From Diphasiastrum complanatum (lineage: Eukaryota; Streptophyta; Lycopodiopsida; Lycopodiales; Lycopodiaceae), in assembly GCA_029204225.1 (NCBI GenBank), contig CM055107.1, positions 3,414,706-3,478,705 of the forward strand: DNA of 64,000 nucleotides. The letters run 5' to 3'. Numbering within the stretch: the first letter of the stretch is position 1; every line of letters starts with the position of its first letter. Positions 44,001 through 48,772 of the stretch are shown one piece after another. The notes beneath the pieces are model-generated. The model was not told the DNA's origin, did no database searches, and saw only the letters and a list, made by a program, of their open reading frames with translations. The translations under genes were made by a program, and so were the position numbers.

Positions 44001-45306
44001 TGAGTGTTATTGACTAGACTTTACTTGGCAGGAGGCGTTACTCCAAAACAGGATCCAGGCCAAGGAAAATGCAGTAACAGCAGCAGAGTGGTTTCAACAT
44101 TATGGGGCAATGGAGCCCAAAATGGAGCAAGTTGATGCCTCACTTTCCAAGTTACAAGATGGGCTTGTTTTAAAAGCTGACAAGATTGACGTGCAGGCAA
44201 TATTTCTCATGGCTCCCATACGTAGACAATTTAGTTATGCTTGCCACACTGTTGACATGTTGCCAGGGTGAGGTGGAAAAGAGGGGGTACAGCCACTGAT
44301 ATGAAGCTTCATATCAAGTTGCTGTTATCTGACAATGTGTAGCTTTCCAATACCTGCTTAGGCATATGCTGTCTAGGACTCCTAGGTAAATTCGAGCTCA
44401 TAGACCAGTTTGGATTTAACTTCTGGATGGCTACAAGTCTGCACTGATCTGAGGTTAATCCAGGAAGTGATTCACAGTTCTTCAGTTACTTCTGGCACTA
44501 TACATGAGCATTTATGAAGCATGACTATTATGAAAAAGTGGATAATAAGACTCTGAAACTCTTTGTTTGCAGAAAATTGCCCGGCTTGTCCATGAGATAT
44601 TGCACCAACCAGACAGAGCACTGTTCACTGGCAGGCCTTTGCTTGGCTTCAAGTGCATGTATGCAAAACTTCATGAACTTGAGTATTTTCAGAAGTTGCA
44701 ACAAATGATTGCTGAAGGCATTACGGCTTTTTTAAGCTGCAGTACTCAAATATGACTTGTGTTATCTTTTTTGGCTAATTGCAGTTATGCTTGTTTATAC
44801 TGCCAATTCTATTAAAGGGTGCACTATTGCAATATAAATTCCACCTTAATAGCTGTGATGTCTATGCTGATGGAGGAATAAGCAGGTCTTGTGATCGTCC
44901 ACTGGAAAAATTAAATCCATATCGTGCTGACTATGTTCCAATAAACATGATGCCTAAGCAAGTACTTCCAATGCTGTCAGCGGAGCGTATTTTTGCTCCT
45001 GTGAGTATTCTTGCTTGTTTAAATACGTAATACAAATGTCATCCTTAATGTCATGTTGTGCAACTGGTCATTGTTCGAGTCCACAAGGTACTATGCATTA
45101 CTCTTTATTGTATTGCTAACTGGTTGATTGGATGTTTTCAGCAGGACAGAAAGGAAATTTCAAGTCCAGGTAGTCCAAAAAATGCTCTGAGCAAAGACGA
45201 TAAGGATAGCAGCCTGGGTTATCTGCAGAGTCCATATACTGCTCCTTTGCCCAGACGTGCATATTCTGCAGGACAAGCACAAAAACCTTCATTGATTAAG
45301 AAATAG
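6339..45306 (+). CDS. QRICH2-like / DUF4795 coiled-coil protein (3' part of gene, 12 exons)
   Basis: Twelve exons joined by in-frame splice sites give about 539 codons; the N-terminus is not identified. The product is mostly coiled coil with repeated 'K-x-DR/D-x-L' units ([40 protein letters not shown]), then a C-terminal [14 protein letters not shown] block and a basic, Ser/Pro-rich tail. I recall this combination, a KAD-rich coil before a Cys-x-x-Cys-DRP block, from the DUF4795 domain of animal QRICH2, required for sperm flagellum formation. By inference the plant protein would serve the axoneme of motile sperm. Introns: 115, 20288, 2665, 7222, 132, 5896, 149, 137, 376, 227 and 141/144 bp. 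Ten of eleven are phase 0. The large ones are packed with transposons. There are no internal stops, so the gene looks intact. Exon structure confidence is high; family and function are moderate. Confidence 0.78.
6544..6729 (+). CDS. Host gene, exon b (62 codons)
   Basis: TTTAG acceptor and AAG|GTGGCT donor, phase 0 on both sides. It contains [15 protein letters not shown], the first KAD-type coil unit, then an acidic, Gly/Asn-rich linker ending SPLKYLK. The following intron is 20.3 kb and full of transposons. Confidence 0.75.
6949..7222. mobile_element. hAT-type MITE with perfect 8-bp target duplication
   Basis: A 274-bp non-coding element starting CATAG and ending CTATG. It is flanked by identical 8-bp CATAGAAG (6941-6948 and 7223-7230), the hAT hallmark. 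The arms are rich in inverted GAACCGTG/CACGGTTC motifs; the centre is AT-rich with two TTAATTAA-type runs. It lies in the 20.3-kb intron. Its terminal pentamer matches the 3' end of the hAT copy at 1-2239, so a related transposase may have mobilised it. Confidence 0.9.
7231..9930. other. Intron sequence, no recognisable feature
   Basis: AT-rich intron. Short open frames show no recognised domain on either strand. No repeat family was identified by eye. Confidence 0.5.
9931..10331 (+). repeat. Decayed 5' LTR end with tRNA-iMet primer site
   Basis: TGGTATCAGAGC at 10320-10331 matches the primer-binding site complementary to plant initiator-Met tRNA. It sits one base after a CA (10317-10318) that would close a + strand 5' LTR. 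A TATA-like TTTATATAGATAG lies at about 10004-10016. The LTR start is not clear and no partner LTR was seen. The gypsy integrase remnant at 11165-11745, on the same strand, may belong to it. Confidence 0.6.
10332..11164. other. Intron / element leader, no gene seen
   Basis: AT-rich, with a poly-G run near 10610-10621 and a duplicated CAGGTAC-TTAATTA motif near 10859-10910. No coding region supported. Confidence 0.4.
11165..11745 (+). pseudogene. Decayed Ty3/gypsy integrase
   Basis: Frames on the + strand read [20 protein letters not shown], then [17 protein letters not shown], then [20 protein letters not shown]. These are the central and C-terminal integrase blocks of gypsy pol, followed by a [18 protein letters not shown]-like module before the missing chromodomain. 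Several frameshifts; the region between the first two blocks is shortened. Same orientation as the primer site at 10320. Confidence 0.75.
11746..12307. other. Intron sequence, no recognisable feature
   Basis: No coding region or clear repeat. A gypsy 3' LTR might be expected here but I see no match to the sequence before 10318. Confidence 0.4.
12308..12390. repeat. (GA)n then (GAAA)n tail of LINE A
   Basis: About 53 bp of GA repeats grade into AAAG repeats next to CTTTATTAATGTC, the reverse complement of the LINE 3' end. The tail of copy C (16442-16493) has the same layout. Confidence 0.9.
12583..15804 (-). pseudogene. LINE A ORF: endonuclease end, reverse transcriptase, zinc knuckle (5 nonsense codons, no frameshift)
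   Basis: One reading frame of 1074 codons is interrupted only by TAG at 15613-15615, 13555-13557, 13267-13269 and 13123-13125, and TGA at 13006-13008. It begins within the APE-type endonuclease ([10 protein letters not shown]). The intact 652-residue middle part (13555-15513) is reverse transcriptase: [42 protein letters not shown] and the catalytic [10 protein letters not shown] near 14080. After it comes a Cys/His knuckle (ICQLC...EEHFVFRCP) and an acidic Asp-run tail with a basic end. The protein would nick DNA and copy the LINE RNA. Clade not assigned; the APE domain excludes R2-type elements. Confidence 0.87.
15810..16440 (-). pseudogene. LINE copy B, C-terminal fragment
   Basis: Minus-strand frames resemble the end of the LINE A protein: [20 protein letters not shown], then a knuckle ([22 protein letters not shown], 15-20 residues shown in parts), then YYEIRGRYY, and an acidic HADDSDDE tail. 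In-frame stops are present. Its 5' end abuts the (GA)n tail of copy C at 16441 and its 3' end abuts the truncated 5' end of copy A. Confidence 0.8.
16442..16739 (-). mobile_element. LINE copy C, 3' end (tail and 3' region), left of gypsy insertion
   Basis: (GA)n at 16442-16493 followed by CTTTTTTAATGTC, matching the 3' end of LINE A. It is cut at 16739 by the gypsy LTR; the same LINE resumes at 23022 after the 5-bp duplication TCTGA. Confidence 0.85.
16740..17097 (-). repeat. 3' LTR of the gypsy element
   Basis: 358 bp, TG...CA ends, matching the right LTR except for one base. The 71-codon open frame inside it (16835-17050) appears in both LTRs and is not considered a gene. Confidence 0.96.
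17098..17112 (-). other. Polypurine tract
   Basis: On the minus strand the sequence AAGGGGGAGGGAG directly precedes the 3' LTR, the expected plus-strand primer. It lies just beside the pol stop codon. Confidence 0.9.
17109..20756 (-). CDS. pol: Gypsy pol polyprotein (protease, RT, RNase H, integrase, chromodomain), 1215 residues
   Basis: Uninterrupted. Protease near residues 45-130 with catalytic VDDGATHNF at about 57. Reverse transcriptase about 225-450 with [11 protein letters not shown] and the catalytic FLDDILVYS near 402. RNase H about 500-640 ([24 protein letters not shown]). Integrase about 780-1080 with a His/Cys zinc module ([12 protein letters not shown] ... CQKC) and a D-D-E triad at roughly 865 (SMDFIVG), 925 (DRDSKF) and 962 ([10 protein letters not shown]). 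C-terminal chromodomain about 1150-1205 ([16 protein letters not shown]). It would make cDNA in virus-like particles and insert it at chromatin read by the chromodomain. It is in the same frame as gag but separated from it by several stops. The ATG-proximal start is uncertain. Confidence 0.95.
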   Translation of the reverse strand: MFMADSAASEIKVYHEDHEHCCQLTSAMLARPFSFGPHDLVRMHGKVGNQSVRVMVDDGATHNFINHTLVKKLKLPEVPSQHRYIVSLAKGEDKKIWETMVSKLNLGIQGYQDQINFQIMHLDRTDIVLGRDWLYSLRPSLHRNYQENTLSFQYKGREIQLHGEHDVPNSPMVCSSELCQLIGDEDHQVFLCDFQFIPEVSISSSIQQKISKLETLLSKFKDVFPEDLPHGLPPSREVDHVINLVPGTAPVSKPPYRVSRTEDEEITRQLTEYLGKGQIQTSSSPWASPVLLVKKKEGSMRLCVDYRALNKVTIKNKYPMPWADELFDQLDGAKFFSKIDLRSGYHQVRIKSEDVSKTAFRTRHGHYEFKVMPFGLTNAPATFMTLMNSVLRPYLGKFVVVFLDDILVYSKTRKEHLKHLRKVFRLLRKHKLYAKQSKCEFFVEEVAYLGHIISSDGIKMDPNKVKAILSWLRPQNILELQIFLGLAGYYRRFVKEYAQIAVPMTNLLKGKGKEFIWESAQQESFDALKTALATAPVLKVVDPNQSFVVETDASDFAVGAKLTQGGRPVAFESKKLEPAQTRYSAYEKELFSIVHALKTWRHYLYGANFEVLTDHESLRYLCNQPELRGRKARWAELMQEFDMSIRYRRGKFNTVADALSRMPIINELSFTQIRNELLESLRGKCQHDAFFSIIWNSVQNRQLQTPEPVPGAGASPSKNTAASVEDDDESDYTSSDDVEDSEPVLPKQTPGVEGQLTQGFKWKQYSIQDEYLLYRDRVCVPNSEDYRQQVLYECHDNPSAGHPGIQKTYELLRRQFFWPSMKKDVHQYVTSCQKCQVNKAERLKAGGLLHPLEIPAGKWESISMDFIVGLPKTQKGNDAIWVTVDRLTKMAHFIPTKTTVRAPELARLFVDGLFKLYGLPSGIVSDRDSKFTGNFWKAVFHHLHTKLNMSTTDHPQTDGQTERVNQVLEDMLRAYVSKRQTNWEEYLSILEFAYNSTKHSATGYSPFMLMYGFQPRSPTAVGFKQEKVEAARNFLEDLNQMIEHAKRSIRQSQDRARHYADPHRRDVQFSTGEKVYLRVPVDSKTLKSGVCAKLSPRYCGPFTISRRLGEVTYELELPHSSKVFPVFHVSQLRKALTRSDNLVGDSVLVLPLDPQQPPHEPEEILDSRETQTRHTLYREYLVKWNDQPVENATWERGSVLRKIFPDFVLEDQDGS
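20745..20819 (-). other. Copia RNase H-like fragment at the gag/pol junction
   Basis: In a different frame from gag and pol, the minus strand reads [20 protein letters not shown] and then CLWLTRQL. This has the layout of the C-terminal RNase H block of Ty1/copia (SS-x-EAEY ... A-x-E-x-x-WL). It is about 70 bp long and sits exactly where the last gag residues end and pol begins, and it supplies the stop codons between the two. Confidence 0.65.
20796..21953 (-). CDS. gag: Gypsy gag capsid protein, 385 residues
   Basis: Starts [15 protein letters not shown]. Residues about 35-80 are acidic and coil-like; about 120-265 carry the retrotransposon gag (capsid) domain with [11 protein letters not shown] and the [11 protein letters not shown] block. 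A basic Lys-rich region follows, then a canonical CCHC zinc knuckle [14 protein letters not shown] near 345-358. It would form the virus-like particle and bind the element RNA. The stop at 20796 lies within the copia-like fragment, so the C-terminus may differ from the ancestral protein. Pol expression would need readthrough, re-initiation or a separate start. Confidence 0.93.
   Translation of the reverse strand: MTTPQGPDQPQERGFDELETEALAYRKGKEPMEVEEQEQFAEELDELVTKEQFLQLVTEVDELKLALANFKSSVDDSFAELKNLILSSAKGSLPSTSQLSPSPLPSVSGETLRSHPSVFKDLKPPTFNGEEKDRNADILQTFLSKWKNIHALKQTPDHLQAIEASLSLGPMAYKWWLNLQETGQTPRSWKAFEEAFLREFLPENELDRAWEAWERTVMDKSLIQYISQYREAILKIKNMDDYQKIRGFVRGLKDEYKVEVQRNSPTTLEQALRYAQIYDDSVGRKRARQQPLSEQLPPKDFQFKKKFLKRKKEDKFKGEAPQKRPSLIQPLKPDDFEKAKQERLCFVCMGKGHTVRQCPKGPFTKKDKKDKKQVHLVQTVCCYLF
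21954..22650 (-). other. Gypsy 5' leader
   Basis: About 700 bp between primer site and gag start with no open frame of note; the untranslated leader of the element RNA. Confidence 0.75.
22651..22662 (-). other. Primer-binding site (tRNA-iMet)
   Basis: GCTCTGATACCA on the + strand, i.e. TGGTATCAGAGC on the element strand, one base from the LTR end. Complementary to plant initiator-Met tRNA. Confidence 0.95.
22664..23021 (-). repeat. 5' LTR of the gypsy element
   Basis: 358 bp, paired with 16740-17097; followed by target duplication TCTGA at 23022-23026. Confidence 0.96.
23022..23800 (-). pseudogene. LINE copy C, C-terminal coding part, right of gypsy insertion
   Basis: Continues the LINE interrupted at 16739. 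Minus-strand frames give [36 protein letters not shown], then [16 protein letters not shown] and a knuckle [18 protein letters not shown]. They resemble the LINE A frame in order, with frameshifts between. Homology fades near 23800, the probable 5' truncation point. Confidence 0.8.
23801..25030. other. Intron sequence, no recognisable feature
   Basis: AT-rich with no credible coding region or repeat seen. Confidence 0.5.
25035..25285 (-). pseudogene. Possible retrotransposon gag-like fragment
   Basis: Minus-strand frame from an ATG near 25285 reads [20 protein letters not shown], then [20 protein letters not shown], then [20 protein letters not shown]. It contains two in-frame TAG stops. The layout resembles the start of a plant LTR-element gag, but no zinc knuckle or pol follows. 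Weak call. Confidence 0.35.
25286..27017. other. Intron sequence, no recognisable feature
   Basis: End of the 20.3-kb intron. Short frames (for example 26334-26588) show no recognised domain. Confidence 0.45.
27018..27083 (+). CDS. Host gene, exon c (22 codons)
   Basis: TTTGCAG acceptor and CAG|GTAGAG donor, phase 0. It encodes [15 protein letters not shown] plus a short coil end, joining smoothly to the preceding YLK. Too short to be called from open reading frames alone. Confidence 0.78.
27342..28235 (-). mobile_element. Possible miniature LTR element (TRIM-like)
   Basis: A block of about 68 bp (CTAACCCATTCTTGAACATC ... TCAAAAATCAAGA) occurs at 27372-27440 and again at 28170-28234 in direct orientation. 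Just left of the second copy, GCTCTGATACAT (28129-28140) resembles the iMet primer site and is followed by TGTGACAATC, a plausible LTR start. The roughly 700-bp interior has no pol and contains a telomere-like AGGGTTAGGG stretch near 27530-27545. Both boundaries are decayed. Confidence 0.45.
28236..29748. other. Intron sequence, no recognisable feature
   Basis: End of the 2.7-kb intron; AT-rich, nothing recognised. Confidence 0.5.
29749..29817 (+). CDS. Host gene, exon d (23 codons)
   Basis: CTTGCAG acceptor and CTG|GTATGT donor, phase 0. It encodes [18 protein letters not shown] and five more residues; coil-like and acidic. Confidence 0.77.
29818..32005. other. Intron sequence, no recognisable feature
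   Basis: First part of the 7.2-kb intron. Between about 30540 and 31700 the composition is less AT-rich and fairly purine-rich, which may mark another repeat, but no coding motif was recognised. Confidence 0.4.
32011..32600 (+). pseudogene. hAT transposase tail remnant
   Basis: Encodes the acidic [17 protein letters not shown] region and the [12 protein letters not shown]-hook of copy 1. The frame then breaks at a G homopolymer with nine G against eight in copy 1. The RG-rich and Ser-rich tail continues in another frame to about 32550. Confidence 0.8.
32763..32836. repeat. (AG)n microsatellite, about 37 units
   Basis: Same place in the element as the 154-unit tract of copy 1. Confidence 0.96.
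33404..33530. repeat. Possible hAT-type terminal repeat fragment
   Basis: GATAGTTG followed by CATAGAAACGCGTTTCTCAG at about 33404-33435 looks like an 8-bp flank plus a CATAG terminus with an internal palindrome (AAACGCGTTT). No matching CTATG end or flank repeat was found downstream. Confidence 0.3.
33760..33915. repeat. Short tandem repeats around TCTCATGTGAATCTCTCGCA
   Basis: Four diverged units of 30-55 bp carrying CTCATGT-AATCTCTC and ATTGTGTGA. Minus-strand frames across 33400-34076 (His/Asp/Glu-rich) match no family I recognise. Confidence 0.7.
34266..34525. repeat. Repeats of CACCTAGTGAAGTGACAAAAG
   Basis: The core ACCTAGTGAAGTGACAAAAG or a close variant occurs four times between about 34288 and 34485. 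It is linked to a second repeated phrase, GAGACATAGGCACAACA. Probably part of the leader of the LTR element starting at 35204. Confidence 0.8.
34610..34970. repeat. Three diverged tandem units of about 140-150 bp
   Basis: Units start AAAAACCAGCAAGTAAAAG (about 34614), AAAAACCAGAAAACAACTGC (about 34753) and AAAAAGCCAGCAAACAAATG (about 34903). Each carries CCTCCAA-AGGG further on. They lie between the primer site at 35190 and sequence further left, i.e. in the expected leader of a minus-strand LTR element. Confidence 0.7.
35033..35058. repeat. (AAAT)n microsatellite
   Basis: About six to seven AAAT units. Confidence 0.9.
35190..35290 (-). repeat. Partial 5' LTR with tRNA-iMet primer site
   Basis: GCTCTGATACCA at 35190-35201 is a perfect primer site on the minus strand. 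An LTR starts three bases on (TGTAAACTC, 35205) and runs about 85 bp before joining copia pol sequence. The same LTR type is seen, decayed, at 4290-4735. The leader and repeats to its left belong to this element. Confidence 0.65.
35291..36420 (-). pseudogene. Ty1/copia fragment: end of gag, protease, start of integrase
   Basis: From high to low coordinates: a gag end ([20 protein letters not shown], about 36310-36400), a CCHC knuckle [14 protein letters not shown] (about 36220), the protease motif [20 protein letters not shown] (about 36030), an intact stretch with the integrase entry ([18 protein letters not shown]), and the catalytic-core start ([10 protein letters not shown] ... [15 protein letters not shown]). 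It stops near 35291, where LTR sequence begins. Reverse transcriptase and RNase H are absent. Frames are broken between 35580 and 35470. Confidence 0.87.
36421..37039. other. Intron sequence, no recognisable feature
   Basis: Perhaps further gag-derived sequence at its left edge; nothing recognised beyond about 36420. Confidence 0.4.
37040..37207 (+). CDS. Host gene, exon e (56 codons)
   Basis: TTAACAG acceptor and GAG|GTCAAA donor, phase 0. It starts [17 protein letters not shown], has a short Gly/Asn/Gln linker, and ends in a coil ([10 protein letters not shown]). Confidence 0.8.
37340..37477 (+). CDS. Host gene, exon f (46 codons)
   Basis: TTGTAG acceptor and CAG|GTTTTC donor, phase 0. 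It encodes [18 protein letters not shown] followed by a Gln/Arg-rich coil and a Ser/Ala-rich end. The KAD unit repeats the motif of exon b. Confidence 0.8.
37478..39479. other. Intron sequence, no recognisable feature
   Basis: First 2 kb of the 5.9-kb intron; AT-rich with only short unsupported frames. Confidence 0.5.
39480..40740 (+). pseudogene. LINE copy D, + strand, decayed and internally shortened
   Basis: Same family as copies A-C, opposite orientation. Recognisable blocks are [10 protein letters not shown] (about 39605), [20 protein letters not shown] (about 39835-39895), [20 protein letters not shown] (about 40050-40110), the catalytic [11 protein letters not shown] (about 40140), then after a large deletion the knuckle end [20 protein letters not shown] (about 40315-40375). 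An acidic tail ([15 protein letters not shown]) runs to about 40740. Stops and frameshifts abound. Confidence 0.85.
40751..40797. repeat. 12-bp perfect inverted repeat (hairpin) after LINE D
   Basis: TAGAATCTAGGT (40751-40762) and ACCTAGATTCTA (40786-40797) with a 23-nt loop, at the expected 3' region of LINE D. Confidence 0.85.
40798..42872. other. Intron sequence, no recognised feature
   Basis: Short frames such as 41706-41912 and 41946-42284 have no recognised domain. No repeat family assigned. Confidence 0.4.
42873..43091 (-). mobile_element. tRNA-derived SINE-like unit, tandemly duplicated
   Basis: Two 102-bp units (42873-42974, 42975-43076) plus the first 15 bases of a third. On the minus strand each carries an RNA polymerase III box A (TGGCTCAGCTGG in the second unit, 43051-43062) and about 33 nt later a box B (GGTTCGAGCC, 43009-43018). 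This is the layout of a tRNA head. The first unit has changes in both boxes (TGGCTTAGTTGG, AGTTCGAGCC). No full tRNA cloverleaf or anticodon arm is evident, so a SINE head is preferred over a tRNA gene. Confidence 0.65.
43374..43442 (+). CDS. Host gene, exon g (23 codons)
   Basis: TATGCAG acceptor and CAG|GTACTT donor, phase 0; reads [16 protein letters not shown] then a coil ending LEQ. Confidence 0.8.
43592..43894 (+). CDS. Host gene, exon h (101 codons)
   Basis: AATGCAG acceptor. Starts [15 protein letters not shown] and continues as a Glu/Ser-rich, probably disordered region. The end given uses a GC donor (GAG|GCATGC), which keeps the coil TALE-EALLQNR in frame. An in-frame GT alternative (ATC|GTCAGT, about 40 bp upstream) cannot be excluded. 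Confidence 0.75.
44032..44196 (+). CDS. Host gene, exon i (55 codons)
   Basis: TTGGCAG acceptor; phase 0. Encodes [20 protein letters not shown] and, at its end, LKADKIDVQ. The donor is either GC (CAG|GCAATA at 44197) or GT (GAC|GTGCAG at 44191); both stay in frame. Confidence 0.78.
44573..44658 (+). CDS. Host gene, exon j (28 codons + 2 nt)
   Basis: TTTGCAG acceptor; AT|GTATGC donor, the only phase-2 intron in the gene. Encodes [17 protein letters not shown] and ends GRPLLGFKC plus two bases of a Met codon. Confidence 0.85.
44886..45000 (+). CDS. Host gene, exon k (family signature exon)
   Basis: AAGCAG acceptor; the first G completes the Met codon, giving [17 protein letters not shown]. 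Ends SAERIFAP before a consensus GTGAGT donor. With exon j this forms the Cys-x-x-Cys-DRP block used to assign the family. Confidence 0.87.
45142..45306 (+). CDS. Host gene, last exon (54 codons + stop)
   Basis: Starts after TTTTCAG. A second acceptor three bases on (CAGCAG, NAGNAG type) would drop one Gln. Encodes a Ser/Pro/Lys-rich tail ([13 protein letters not shown], then [15 protein letters not shown]) ending SLIKK and TAG. Confidence 0.82.
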   Translation, partial: QDRKEISSPGSPKNALSKDDKDSSLGYLQSPYTAPLPRRAYSAGQAQKPSLIKK

Positions 45307-46848
45307 GGAGGGATTTTAACTTTTGCTTAACCAATTCACAAGCATCCTATCCTTTGCTTGCTAATGTTAATCTCCTGAGGTGCTTATGACATACCCGAAT
45401 CATGCAAGGTTTGGCAAATAGACTATGGTGATTAACACCTCATTGCCTAGTGTTTGAGCATATTCTTTGCAGCAACAAGAGGAGATTTTGAGCATAAGTA
45501 GCCTGTGTTGATAAGGCTATCCAAGAAGAGCGATGAGAGGTATTTTACAGGACAGAAATCAAAGAATGAATTTGATTTGGATTGATGAAAAATCATAGGT
45601 TTCTGTTGTCAGAAAGAGTGGAAATTAGAAATAATTTTTTGAGAAATTTTTGAACTCGTCAAGCGTGGCTCTACTATTGCGGTTTTCCTTAATACGTAGG
45701 AATCTGCGGTCTGGACACTTTGCTAACATGTCTACATGTTAATTGCGAAGTTACAGAACCAAAATAAACTTCACTAAAAATCACAATACGAAAGTCAGAT
45801 GACTTGGTATAGAATCTTGATGAGTCCTCTTGCATCAAGTTGTCTTTTTGATACACTTCACTCATATGGTTGGCATAAATTGAGTCAACGCTCTACTTTT
45901 ATAGTCTGCTATTTCATTCTGGGGCTAAATAATTCTTGAATGTTGATGGTTTTTGTTGCATGCCATGAGATTGAAGAGCAAAGCTTCTGAATGTTTAACT
46001 TATTGATGGGGAAAGTTTGTGTATAGTACCTACCATATACATTGTTTCAAATATGCATGACACAACGCATTGATTGAAATTAAGAAGCATAAGAGAAGAA
46101 CAGATAACAGAGAAAATTTCTATAGGGAGCTCATGTAGATGTAAGGTAGGCTACGTAGACTATAGTCTAGCATTACACATTCCCTAAACCCTAAACCCTA
46201 CCTTACATCGAAGTTGGGTGTCTATTATTGTAGAGATTCTTTGTTGCTATGACATAGTTGAAATTGTTAATAGAATAGGAATGATATAAAAGTTCAGGGC
46301 ATGCTTTGAAATGATCGAGGACCAAATCAAATTGAACATCACTACCTATCTTAAAGGCAAACTTGCAAGGCAAGGCAAAAAATCCTCACATTGTTGAAAG
46401 CTAAAATGCAATAACTTGATTTTTGCATTTGTGAGTTGCTTTGTCTAGATTATATCCATATTCCAAACTTGAGAAACTGGTCACTAATCGCAACACAAGG
46501 GATGTGCATAAAAGAAGAAAAACACTTGAAAAAGTGACACATCCACAATTAAGCAAATAAAAACACTATCTTTCTTGATTAACAAAGCTCATTTGAAAAC
46601 GTCATTCATGTCAGATAATATTTCTAGACATATACTACTCTTTAGAGTCCATAATAGCCTCGTCATCAACAAAACGACATTTCTTTAGCCTTTGCTCACG
46701 TACTAACACGTTGTCATAGCGATGCATGTCCCCAGCCATTACATTGACCATACCAGCTATGTAACAAGGCAATTCATTGTGACACCCACAAATTAACTTC
46801 GACCAATAGAAATCTATTTATATAGATGACATGAAACCAATTTACTCA
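45307..46848. other. 3' flank of the host gene
   Basis: Presumed 3' untranslated and intergenic sequence. An AATAAA-like ACCAAAATAAAC lies at about 45763. No coding region seen. Confidence 0.45.
46138..46209. repeat. 13-bp inverted repeat enclosing telomere-like repeats
   Basis: GATGTAAGGTAGG (46138-46150) and CCTACCTTACATC (46197-46209) are perfect inverted arms. The 46-bp spacer ends in two CCCTAAA plant telomere units. Confidence 0.85.
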
Positions 46849-47231
46849 CTATTTTTCTGGGGACGAGATCTCCATTGCAGTCGAGCCCATCTTTGGCAAT
46901 AAAAGGCTAGATGTACTGATTCCAATCTCAAGCATACTGACCTCACTGTCTATCAGCCTTGCAAAAACACAAATTTGCATTATTTGAACATGAAAAAATA
47001 CATGATGCTTTACACTCAAAAGAATCAAATACAAGTCACAACATTGTAAGATTACCTCGATTTTCCTTTATCTAGTCTATGCATTTGTCATCCGAATCAA
47101 ATCCAAACAAGTGCACTCCACACTTTCGTGCATCCAAAATGGACGTTCTAGTCCCCAATAGTAGATCCACCACAACTCCTCCTTCCGGACAAAAAGCGGA
47201 GAGCAAGAAGAACATAAAATACTCATTCTTT
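46849..47231 (-). pseudogene. N6/N4 DNA methyltransferase-like remnant, C-terminal part
   Basis: Minus-strand frame reads CPEGGVVVDLLLGTRTS, then ILDARKCGVHLFGFDSDDKC followed by ID and a stop. This has the layout of the SAM-binding motif I of permuted (beta-class) DNA amino-methyltransferases, where a D-x-F-x-G-x-G-T loop is followed by an acidic D/E that binds the ribose. The loop reads LLLGTRT, so the second conserved Gly is Arg and the copy is probably inactive. A further open stretch to 46849 (LIDSEVSMLEIG) may be the end of the protein. Upstream the gene is cut by a copia LTR at 47232; its catalytic half is at 53028-53761. Confidence 0.5.
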
Positions 47232-47970
47232 TGTGCAAAAAGTACAAAAAGGACCAAGAGTGGATTCTAATCTGATCCTCAAGAGGGATTGGTTGTTAGA
47301 TTACTTGATCTATCAATCTACTTGAGATTAAGATCAATCTAGATCAATTCTAGATACAAAATCCTAACAAGAACAATCATTAATTGAAGGTAGGTGTACT
47401 TTTCGGTTTCACACGTGGTGAAACACTGTCTGAGTACGGACTCCAACCTAAAAATCAAGTACACATTGATAGCACCTCAAAACAATCAAAACAAATGTAG
47501 ACAAAAAAAAAGAGAATCACTCAAAATTGTTTCCAAAACCAAGATTGGTGTCTCACATTGATTATGGCCAAATAAGCCTCTATATATACACTTTTGGAGC
47601 TCGAGGTACTGATCATGCATCAGATCTCACACGCGTGAGGATGCCTTGTCACCATCATGCAATTTGACACTTGGATCAAAACTTTTCATTTTGGGCATTT
47701 TTGGTCTATTTTCCTACTATATGGAGATCTTCATGGAAATCTTTTAGAAGCAAAAACTCGCCTACTTCAGCTATTTCCACACGTGTGAGCTGTCATCTAC
47801 ACATGGCCATTTTAGCCACTAGAACTTGAATTAAATCATATGTACAACATATGTGATTATGGTACATAAAAAGTACACTAGTTTCACACGTGGGAATAGG
47901 CTCCACACATGTGTGTCTATCCTATATACAAGATTTTTGGCCTCTACCAAGCTTATTTTTGCATTTTTCA
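47232..47970 (-). repeat. 3' LTR of the copia element
   Basis: Starts TGTGCAAAAAG. It carries TATATATA (about 47580) oriented for minus-strand transcription and several palindromic CACGTG cores (47412, 47780, 47887). The right-hand limit near CACACTCCTC is approximate. Confidence 0.75.
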
Positions 47971-47984
47971 CACTCCTCAAAAAT

Positions 47985-48761
47985 CTAGCTTGGTAAATCT
48001 AGCATAGATCTATCTATAACTCCAAGAGCCAATCTTAATTTTATAAATGGATGTTTAGGCAATGCCTTGGTGAGTATATCAGCAATGCAATCTGATGATG
48101 AAGCATGAATAAGCTTGATCTCCTTTGCTTGCACTTTCTCCCTCACGAAATGATGTGCAATCTCGATGTGCTTTGTTCGAGCATGGAAGACTGGATTGTT
48201 TGCAAGTTGTTGAGCTGCTTGATTATCACAATATATGCATGGAATGTCTTCATCCTTGATCACATGTAGCTCCTCCAAAAGCCTTTTAAGCCAAAGAACC
48301 TCCTTTGTTGTTGTTGTTGTCATAGCTTTATATTCGGATTCTGTTGATGAAAGAGAGATGGTATCTTGCTTTTTGAAAAGCCAAGATATAGCTCCTCCAC
48401 CTAAGAATGTAGCAAATGCACTTATGGATCTTCTATCCATCTTGTCACCTGCAAAACTTGAGTCCGAATATGCTCTCAAACAAATATTAGTCCTTTCATA
48501 AACTATGCCAAAGTCTTTTGTAGCCGAGATGTACCTTAACACCCTTTTTGCTCCTTTCCAATGACATATTAATGGACTTTGCATGTTTTGACTCAACTTG
48601 CCAACACAAAAACTAAGATTTGGTCTAGTGATGGTTAAGTATATCAAGGAACCAATAAGCATTCTATAGGTAGTGATGTCCTCAAAGGATGCTTCATCAC
48701 TTTCCTTAGAAACTTTTACACTTAGTTCCATAGGAGTTTCAACTCCTTTACAATCAATCAT
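47985..48761 (-). pseudogene. Copia RNase H / end of RT
   Basis: 259-codon frame beginning MIDCKGVETPMELSVKVS, with YRMLIGSLIYLTITRPNLSF, then LSSTESEYKAMTT and CDNQAAQQLANNPVFHARTK, ending in the DILTKALPKHPF block. This is the complete copia C-terminus. It is out of frame with RT upstream, so the polyprotein is broken. Confidence 0.92.
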
Positions 48762-48772
48762 GCCAAATCTTG

